7,176 nucleotides of DNA, taken from NCBI GenBank assembly GCA_946479705.1, contig CAMLHI010000107.1:1-7176 (forward strand), written 5' to 3'. The number at the start of each line of letters is the position of its first letter. The stretch's first letter is position 1. Shown in pieces: positions 1 through 4,988 of the stretch. This DNA comes from an uncultured Oxalobacteraceae bacterium. Lineage in GTDB: Bacteria; Pseudomonadota; Gammaproteobacteria; Burkholderiales; Burkholderiaceae. Made by a program: the position numbers and the translations under genes. The notes under the pieces are model-generated. The model searched no databases, was not told the origin of the DNA, and saw nothing but the letters and a program-made list of their open reading frames with translations.

Positions 1-408
1 CCGCTGCCGCTGCGCGTGCTGGTGGCCGAAGACACCGAGATCAACCGCAACCTGGCGCGCGCCCTGCTCAAGCGCATGGGCTGCGAGGTCAGCGAAGCGC
101 ATGACGGGCGCGCCGCCCTGGCCGCGCTGGAGAGCGGCAGCTTCGACGTGGTCCTGATGGACTGCATGATGCCCGAGATGGATGGCTACGAAGCGGTGGC
201 CCGCCTGCGCGCGCTGGAAGCGGCCGAGGGCCGCGCGCGCCTGCCAGTCATCGCCCTGACCGCCAGCGCGCTCGACGGCGACCGCGAACGCTGCCTCAAG
301 GCCGGCATGGACGACTACCTGGCCAAGCCCTTCAGCGCGGCCCAGCTGGCCGACATGCTGCGCCGCTGGCGCCCGACGCCCGACACGGGTGCCTTGGAGG
401 GCAAATAA
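1..408 (+). CDS. C-terminal receiver domain of a probable hybrid sensor histidine kinase (5' partial)
   Basis: The frame is open from base 1, so the gene starts upstream; 135 residues are visible before the TAA at 406-408. They form one complete response-regulator receiver domain: the acidic pair is E10-D11 in VLVAEDTEIN, the phospho-acceptor is D54 in LMDCMMPEMDG (codon 160-162), the switch Thr is T87 in IALTAS, and the conserved Lys is K109 in the LAKPFS motif. The VAEDTEINRNLA opening, preceded by a Pro/Leu linker, is typical of receivers fused behind the catalytic domain of hybrid (BarA/RpfC-like) kinases, so the phosphate probably comes from a kinase core encoded upstream. No HPt or DNA-binding domain follows; the protein ends about ten residues after the last helix. 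A free-standing receiver cannot be excluded because the N-terminus is outside the window. Receiver identity is near certain; hybrid-kinase membership is inferred. Confidence 0.85.
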   Translation, partial: PLPLRVLVAEDTEINRNLARALLKRMGCEVSEAHDGRAALAALESGSFDVVLMDCMMPEMDGYEAVARLRALEAAEGRARLPVIALTASALDGDRERCLKAGMDDYLAKPFSAAQLADMLRRWRPTPDTGALEGK

Positions 409-448
409 GGACGGTGTTGTTTTCCAGGCACGCGCTTGCCGCATTTGC

Positions 449-465
449 AAGGAAGATTCCTTTTT
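449..465 (+). terminator. weak terminator-like hairpin after the hybrid-kinase gene
   Basis: Arms AAGGA (449-453) and TCCTT (458-462) flank a four-base loop, and the right arm runs into a T-run (461-465). It lies 40 bases after the upstream stop codon. The stem is short and A/T-containing, so it would be a poor terminator; read-through into the receptor operon is possible. Confidence 0.25.
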
Positions 466-490
466 GGAACTTCACCTTTTTTGATAGAAT
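464..490 (+). promoter_or_regulatory. candidate sigma-70-type promoter for the receptor operon
   Basis: TAGAAT at 485-490 matches the -10 consensus at five of six positions. TTGGAA at 464-469 is a four-of-six -35 match, with a short 15-base spacer. Transcription would start near 497, giving a leader of about 20 bases before the ATG at 517. The stretch is clearly more AT-rich than the coding sequence around it, as expected for a promoter in a GC-rich genome. A perfect TTGACA at 494-499 is too close to the start codon to serve this gene. This is inferred from sequence only. Confidence 0.3.
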
Positions 491-506
491 GTCTTGACAT
501 TTATCA
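482..506 (+). promoter_or_regulatory. imperfect palindrome overlapping promoter and leader (candidate operator or RNA hairpin)
   Basis: AATGTC (488-493) and GACATT (496-501) are exact inverted repeats around TT. They are extended by TGATA (482-486) and TATCA (502-506), with one unpaired base, G487. Eleven base pairs therefore match in two half sites. The element overlaps the candidate -10 and ends against the AGGAG ribosome binding site (506-510). As DNA it could be a repressor or activator site; as RNA it would form a CUUG-loop stem that could affect access to the ribosome binding site. It does not match the Fur consensus well. Confidence 0.45.
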
Positions 507-511
507 GGAGA
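506..511 (+). promoter_or_regulatory. ribosome binding site of the TonB-dependent receptor
   Basis: AGGAGA lies five bases before the ATG at 517. It is the strongest Shine-Dalgarno match in the operon and decides the start over an upstream in-frame TTG (436) and a downstream in-frame ATG (571), neither of which has a good site. Confidence 0.75.
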
Positions 512-516
512 AGTAC

Positions 517-2445
517 ATGCATCAGTGCCTTTGGGGCAAAAACCAGCGCCGCCAGAGCCGAACCGAACTGATGCGCATTACCGCCGCCTTGGCGCTTGCG
601 CTCGCCGCCTTGCCGGTCCGGGCCGCCAGCGACGTGGGCGGCTTCAGCAACCTCTCGCTCGAAGAACTGGCCGATATCCGCGTCACGTCGGTGTCGAAGA
701 AGGAGGAAAGCCTGGCCAACGCGGCCGCGTCCGTCTACGTCATCACCAACGAGGATATCCGCAGGGCCGGCGCGGCCAATCTGGCCGAGGCCCTGAGGCT
801 GGCGCCGAACCTGCAGGTGGCGCAAGTGAACGCGCAAAACTACGCGATCAGCGCGCGCGGCTTTAACAGCACCACGGCGAACAAATTGCTGGTCCTGATC
901 GACGGCCGCACCGTCTACACCCCCTTGTATTCCGGCGTGTTCTGGGACGCGCAGCAACTCATGCTCGAGGATGTCGAACGGATCGAGGTGGTCAGCGGGC
1001 CGGGCGGCACGCTGTGGGGCACCAACGCCGTCAACGGCGTCATCAACGTCATCACGCGCAGCGCCAAGCAATCCCAGGGTGCAGCGCTGGGCGTGGGCGG
1101 CGGCAACCGCGACCGCGAGGCGGCCGCGCGCTACGGCGGCGCGCTCGGCCCGCAGGCGCATTACCGACTCTACGCGCGCGCCAACGGAAGCCAGCACACA
1201 GCGAGCGCGCGCGGGGCCGTGCGCGACGCCTGGACGGGCGCGCAGGCAGGATTTCGCGCCGACTGGGATGGCGACCAGGACCAGTTCACGCTGCAGGGCG
1301 ATGTCGCGCGCGAGCATCTCGACCAGCCGGCCCTGCCGGGCCAGGCCGAGGTTTCCGGACTGAACCTGATGTCGCGCTGGGTGCGCGCGCTCGATGACGG
1401 CGCCAGCGCCACCGTGTCGGCCTACTATGACAGGACCGAACGCGATTTTCCGGGGAGCTACCACGAGACGCTCGATATCGTCGATCTGCAAGTGCACCAT
1501 TCCTTCGCCGCCATCGGGGCGCACTCCCCGGCGGCCGGGGCCAGCTACCGTTACAGTCGCGATCGCATGGACAACGGCGCCACCCTGGCGTTCCTGCCGC
1601 CCTCCGTGCACCAGGGCTGGGCCAGCCTGTTCGTCCAGGACGAACTCCAACTGGGGGAGCGCCTGCGCCTGAGCTTCGGTGCCCGGCTCGAACACAACGA
1701 CTATACCGGCCTCGAAGTGCTGCCGAACGCGCGCATCGCCTGGAATCCCGCGGCCGGCCACCTGCTGTGGAGTTCGCTGTCGCGCGCCGTGCGCGCGCCC
1801 TCCCGGATCGACCGCGATTTCTATGCGCCCGCCAAGGCGCCGTTCCTATTGGTCGGCAACACCACCTTCCTTTCCGAGGTTGCGCGGGTCCTCGAAGTGG
1901 GTTACCGCGGCCAGCCGGCGCCGGCACTGTCGCTGTCGGCGACGGCTTTCCTGGCCGACTACGACAAGCTGCGCTCGCTCGAACGTTCGTCCGCCGGCGC
2001 CTACACCATCGGCAACCTGATGGAAGGCAGCACCAGCGGTATCGAAGCCTGGGGCGCCTGGCAGGCCACGCCGGACTGGCACCTGAGCGCCGGATGGACC
2101 GTGCTGCAGGAACGCCTGCACTTAAAGCCAGGCAGCGCCGACCCGACCGGCACCAGCGGCGCGGGCAACGATCCGTCCAATTCCTGGCAATTGCGCTCGG
2201 CGTGGAACTGCACGCCCGGCACCGTGCTCGACGTCACGCTGCGCCATGTCGGCGCCCTGCCGCGGCCCGCCGTGCCGGCCTACCATGCCCTCGACGCGCG
2301 CCTGGGCTGGCAGCTGCGCCCGGACCTGGACGTGTCGCTGGGCGGCCAGAACCTGTTCGCCGGCCAGCACGCCGAATTCGGCGCGCCGCTCACCCGCAGC
2401 GCCATCGGGCCGCGCGCCTTCCTAAGGCTGCTGTGGCGGCCGTGA
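517..2445 (+). CDS. TonB-dependent outer-membrane receptor
   Basis: This 642-residue protein is a TonB-dependent receptor, an outer-membrane beta-barrel that takes up a ligand (often a metal chelate or small nutrient) using energy from TonB-ExbBD. Residues 19-36 form the hydrophobic core of a signal peptide with a likely cut near VRA-A; the N-terminal stretch before it is unusually long, and the ATG at 571 would give a more standard peptide but lacks a ribosome binding site. A TonB-box-like IRVTSVSKK lies near 54-62. The plug covers roughly 65-182 and carries VYVITNEDIRRAGA, the ARGFN segment, LVLIDGRTVY, VERIEVVSGPGGTLWGTNAVNG and INVITR. The remainder is a barrel of alternating strands with LSRAVRAPSR and a C-terminal segment ending in an aromatic-rich FLRLLW. 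Length fits the family. There is no N-terminal STN signalling domain, so it is not a FecA-type transducer. It opens the operon and overlaps the next gene. Ligand unknown; family certain. Confidence 0.95.
   Translation: MHQCLWGKNQRRQSRTELMRITAALALALAALPVRAASDVGGFSNLSLEELADIRVTSVSKKEESLANAAASVYVITNEDIRRAGAANLAEALRLAPNLQVAQVNAQNYAISARGFNSTTANKLLVLIDGRTVYTPLYSGVFWDAQQLMLEDVERIEVVSGPGGTLWGTNAVNGVINVITRSAKQSQGAALGVGGGNRDREAAARYGGALGPQAHYRLYARANGSQHTASARGAVRDAWTGAQAGFRADWDGDQDQFTLQGDVAREHLDQPALPGQAEVSGLNLMSRWVRALDDGASATVSAYYDRTERDFPGSYHETLDIVDLQVHHSFAAIGAHSPAAGASYRYSRDRMDNGATLAFLPPSVHQGWASLFVQDELQLGERLRLSFGARLEHNDYTGLEVLPNARIAWNPAAGHLLWSSLSRAVRAPSRIDRDFYAPAKAPFLLVGNTTFLSEVARVLEVGYRGQPAPALSLSATAFLADYDKLRSLERSSAGAYTIGNLMEGSTSGIEAWGAWQATPDWHLSAGWTVLQERLHLKPGSADPTGTSGAGNDPSNSWQLRSAWNCTPGTVLDVTLRHVGALPRPAVPAYHALDARLGWQLRPDLDVSLGGQNLFAGQHAEFGAPLTRSAIGPRAFLRLLWRP
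2423..2427 (+). promoter_or_regulatory. ribosome binding site choosing the yfiR-like start
   Basis: TAAGG lies inside the end of the receptor gene, five bases before the GTG at 2433. It favours that start over the second in-frame GTG at 2442, whose spacing would be 14 bases, although the latter makes a neat GTGA overlap with the receptor stop codon. Confidence 0.4.
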
Positions 2446-3023
2446 GCGCGCTCGCCGAACGGCTGCGCCCGGCTTGCGCCGCGCTGGCGATGCTGGTATC
2501 GATCCTGCTCGCGCCCCAGCCGGCGTCGGCCCAGAACGCCGAGCGCGGCTCCTCCGTGGAGCGGCAGGTCAAGGCGGCCTACCTCTACCGTTTCGCCGGC
2601 TTCGTCGAATGGCCGGACGGGGTGTTCGTACGCCCCGATGCCGCGCTGGTCATCGGCGTGGCCGGGTCCGACAACATGGCCGAGGAACTCGAGCGCAGCA
2701 CGTCCGGACAGAACGTCGGCGGCCGGCCGATCGTGGTGCGCAGGCTGCGCCGCGCCGACCCGCTCACCGGCGTCCACATCCTGTTCGCCGGCCAGGCCGA
2801 CAAGGGCTGGCAGGCCGACCTGGTGGCCGCCAGCAGGCATCAGCCGGTGCTGACGGTCACCGAATCGGAAGACGCGTTCGCGCTCGGCAGTGTGCTCAAT
2901 TTCACGCTGGTCGACCAGAAGGTGCGCTTCGAGGTCGCCCTCAAGGCCGCCGCGCTGGGCCACCTCAAGATCAGCGCGCGCATGCTCTCGGCCGCGTACC
3001 GGGTTGTGCCGGGCGCGCCGTGA
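2433..3023 (+). CDS. YfiR-family (DUF4154) periplasmic signalling protein
   Basis: The product is 196 residues from the GTG at 2433, or 193 from the GTG at 2442. A signal peptide spans about 11-33 with a signal peptidase I site ASA-QN; the only cysteine (C15) is in this peptide and is not a lipobox. The mature part has the marks of the YfiR/DUF4154 family: VKAAYLYRFAGFVEWP near 46-61, a central LVIGVAG strand, GRPIVVRRL, HILFAGQ, then VLTVTES followed by FALGSVLNFTLVDQKVRFEVAL and the LKISARMLSAAYRVV end. In Pseudomonas, YfiR is a periplasmic repressor that binds the sensor domain of the diguanylate cyclase YfiN. Here the next gene encodes a kinase with a similar periplasmic domain, so I infer that this protein controls that kinase. 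Unlike Pseudomonas YfiR, the mature protein has no cysteine and so cannot use disulfides for folding or redox sensing. Its stop overlaps the kinase start (GTGA). Confidence 0.9.
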   Translation: MAAVSALAERLRPACAALAMLVSILLAPQPASAQNAERGSSVERQVKAAYLYRFAGFVEWPDGVFVRPDAALVIGVAGSDNMAEELERSTSGQNVGGRPIVVRRLRRADPLTGVHILFAGQADKGWQADLVAASRHQPVLTVTESEDAFALGSVLNFTLVDQKVRFEVALKAAALGHLKISARMLSAAYRVVPGAP

Positions 3024-4579
3024 ACCGGCGTTTCCATCCGATCCGCCGCAAGCTGCTCGGTATCATTCTGCTGACCACGCTGGTGGCCTTGCTCGCTTCG
3101 CTGGCCGCGATCGTGGTCTACGACTTGCGCGCCTATCACCAGAACCTGATCGCCGACATGAGCACGCAATCGGAGCTGCTCGGCCACATGACCGCCCCGG
3201 CCCTGACCTTCGATGACAAGCGCCTCGCCAGCGAGAATCTGGGCATGCTGCGCGCCCGCCCCAAAGTGCGCGCCGCGGCCATCTACAACGCCCATGGCGC
3301 CCTGTTCGCCACGTACAAGGCGGACGCCGCCGCCAAGGCCGTGTTCCCCCACCGTGCCGAGTCCGACACGGTGCGTATCGACGGCGGCGAGCTGATGGTG
3401 TTCAAGCGCATCGTCAACGACAACACCGTGCTCGGCACGGTGTACTTGCGCGCCGACTACGAACTGCTCAGCCGCGCGCTCGACTACGGCGGCATCGCCC
3501 TGGCCGTCACGGCCGGCGCCATGCTGGTCGCCTTCCTGATGATGGCGCGCCTGGCGCCGCTGGTCACCCACCCGATCCTGGCCATCGCCGGCATCGCGCG
3601 CGAGGTCGTCGCGCAGCGCGACTATTCGCGGCGCGCCGAAAAACTCAGCAACGACGAGGTCGGGACCCTGGTCGATTCGTTCAACAATATGCTCTCCGAG
3701 ATCGAGCAGCGCACCAAGGCGCTCGAGGCGTCCAACCAGGAAATCGCGCGCGAAGCGCAGCAGCGCAGCCTGGCCCAGCAGGAGGTGATGCGCCTGAACG
3801 CCGAACTCGAGGGGCGAGTCCGGCAGCGCACCGCCGAGCTCGAAGCGAGCAATGCCGAACTGTCGAAGAACAACCGCGAACTCGACGCCTTCGCGTATGT
3901 GGCCTCGCACGATTTGAAGTCGCCCTTGCGCGGCATCGACCAGCTCGCGACCTGGATCACGGAAGACCTCGCCGGCACCCTCGATCCCGACACGGCGACC
4001 CATTTGCGCCTCATGCGCAGCCGGATCAACCGCATGGAAATGCTGCTGTCGGACTTGCTGGCGTATTCGCGCGCCGGGCGCCTCGACCAGGACCTGAGCC
4101 GGGTCGACACCCGCGCCCTGGTCAACGATGCCTTCGATCTGCTGTCGGCCAAGCATACGATGACGCTCGCCGTGGCCGACAAGCTGCCGACCCTGGTCAC
4201 CCTGCACACGCCGCTCGAGCTGGTGTTCCGCAACCTGATCAACAACGCCATCAAGCACCACCACAGCGGCACGGGCTGCATCCGGATCCGGGCCGAGGCC
4301 GCCAGGCCGGGATGGGCCTTCACGGTCAGCGACGACGGCCCCGGCATCGCGCCGGAACACCACGACCGCGTCTTCGGCATGTTCCAGACCTTGCGGCCGC
4401 GCGACGAGGTCGAAGGCAGCGGCATGGGCCTGGCGATCGTCAAGAAAACCGTGGAGTCCGTCGGCGGCACGATCGCGCTGCGCTCGGACGGCCGCAGCGG
4501 CACCGCTGTTCGATTCACCTGGCCCGACGAGGCCACTATGAGGAAATATGTCGATGAACGACGAAAACAAGCCGTATAA
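3020..4579 (+). CDS. membrane sensor histidine kinase with CHASE8-like periplasmic domain
   Basis: The protein has 519 residues from a GTG that overlaps the preceding stop by four bases; no good ribosome binding site is visible, so translation is probably coupled. Order of parts: membrane helix about 12-34; periplasmic domain about 36-155, with AYHQNLIADMSTQSELLG, APALTFDDKRLASENL, RAAAIYNAHGALFATY and LGTVYLRADY, which I read as the CHASE8-type sensor also found in YfiN/TpbB; second helix about 157-177; HAMP to about 231; coiled coil about 231-288; DHp with phospho-acceptor H297 in ASHDLKSPLRG; and an ATPase domain with N-box RNLINNA (N405, N409), D438 in DDGPGIAP and the G2 box GSGMGLA (466-472). 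All catalytic motifs are intact. The SHDLKSPLRGID box and FQTLRPRDEVEGSG resemble phytochrome-class kinases. It likely receives the state of the YfiR-like protein and phosphorylates one or both regulators encoded downstream. Kinase certain; CHASE8 assignment likely. Confidence 0.93.
   Translation: MNRRFHPIRRKLLGIILLTTLVALLASLAAIVVYDLRAYHQNLIADMSTQSELLGHMTAPALTFDDKRLASENLGMLRARPKVRAAAIYNAHGALFATYKADAAAKAVFPHRAESDTVRIDGGELMVFKRIVNDNTVLGTVYLRADYELLSRALDYGGIALAVTAGAMLVAFLMMARLAPLVTHPILAIAGIAREVVAQRDYSRRAEKLSNDEVGTLVDSFNNMLSEIEQRTKALEASNQEIAREAQQRSLAQQEVMRLNAELEGRVRQRTAELEASNAELSKNNRELDAFAYVASHDLKSPLRGIDQLATWITEDLAGTLDPDTATHLRLMRSRINRMEMLLSDLLAYSRAGRLDQDLSRVDTRALVNDAFDLLSAKHTMTLAVADKLPTLVTLHTPLELVFRNLINNAIKHHHSGTGCIRIRAEAARPGWAFTVSDDGPGIAPEHHDRVFGMFQTLRPRDEVEGSGMGLAIVKKTVESVGGTIALRSDGRSGTAVRFTWPDEATMRKYVDERRKQAV
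4541..4546 (+). promoter_or_regulatory. ribosome binding site of the single-domain response regulator
   Basis: AGGAAA lies inside the end of the kinase gene. AGGA is nine bases before the ATG at 4554 and only three before the in-frame ATG at 4548, so it favours 4554. Confidence 0.4.
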
Positions 4580-4988
4580 GCAAGTGAGCATCCTGCTCGT
4601 CGACGACGACGATGTCGACGCGATGGGCGTCAAGCGCGCGCTCAAGCAGCTCAAGATCGCCAATCCGGTCCTGCGCGCGCGCGACGGCATCGAGGCGCTG
4701 GCCATGCTGCGCGCGCCCCAGGGCGTGGAGCGCCCCTTCGTGATCCTGCTCGACATCAACATGCCGCGCATGAACGGCCTCGAGATGCTCGATGCGCTGC
4801 GCGAGGACCCCCAACTGTCCTCGTCCGTGGTGTTCATGCTCACCACCTCCCAGGACGACCAGGACCGGGTGGCCGCCTACGCCCAGCACGTGGCCGGCTA
4901 TATCGTCAAGCGCCAGGCTGGCGACGGCTTCTTGCGCGTCATCGACATGCTGGACCGCTACTGGCGCGTGGTCGAACTGCCGTGCTGA
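4554..4988 (+). CDS. single-domain response regulator (Rcp1-like receiver)
   Basis: This is a stand-alone receiver of 144 residues. The acidic pocket is D17-D18 in LLVDDDDVD, the phospho-acceptor is D67 in LLDINMPRMNG, the switch Thr is T97 or T98 in MLTTS, and the conserved Lys is K119 in YIVKRQ, without the usual following Pro. The VDDDDVDAMGVKRALKQLKIANPVLRARDG opening and the loop before the active site resemble the Rcp1 class of receivers that pair with phytochrome-type kinases, which fits the kinase core encoded just before it. There is no output domain, so it may act by protein contact, as a phosphate sink, or as a shuttle. The start overlaps the kinase gene by 26 bases (32 if the ATG at 4548 is used). 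Its own stop overlaps the next gene by seven bases. Confidence 0.92.
   Translation: MNDENKPYKQVSILLVDDDDVDAMGVKRALKQLKIANPVLRARDGIEALAMLRAPQGVERPFVILLDINMPRMNGLEMLDALREDPQLSSSVVFMLTTSQDDQDRVAAYAQHVAGYIVKRQAGDGFLRVIDMLDRYWRVVELPC

Noticed and set aside
449..469. Mutually exclusive GGAA/TTCC/GGAA pairings that might form an attenuator
   Set aside because: The alternative stems are only four or five pairs and A/T-rich; there is no leader peptide or known ligand motif, so chance is enough.
494..499. Perfect TTGACA as a -35 box
   Set aside because: A -10 at the right spacing would fall at or inside the start of the receptor gene, leaving no leader for its good ribosome binding site. It is better explained as part of the palindrome.
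472..1761. Long open frame on the minus strand opposite the receptor gene
   Set aside because: It is antisense to an unmistakable TonB-dependent receptor. Its protein is low-complexity, rich in Arg/Gly/Ala/Val, and matches no family I know; such frames are a by-product of high GC content.
1767..2432. In-frame extension upstream of the yfiR-like gene
   Set aside because: The extension overlaps the receptor barrel in another frame and is Arg/Pro/Ala-rich. The signal peptide and ribosome binding site place the start at 2433 or 2442.
2474..3019. In-frame extension upstream of the kinase gene
   Set aside because: It overlaps the yfiR-like gene in another frame and is Arg/Gly-rich. The membrane helix and the GTGA overlap support the start at 3020.
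2840..4846. 668-codon open frame on the minus strand opposite the kinase and receiver
   Set aside because: It runs across three well-supported plus-strand genes, has no recognisable domain, and its composition is that of reverse-complemented coding sequence.
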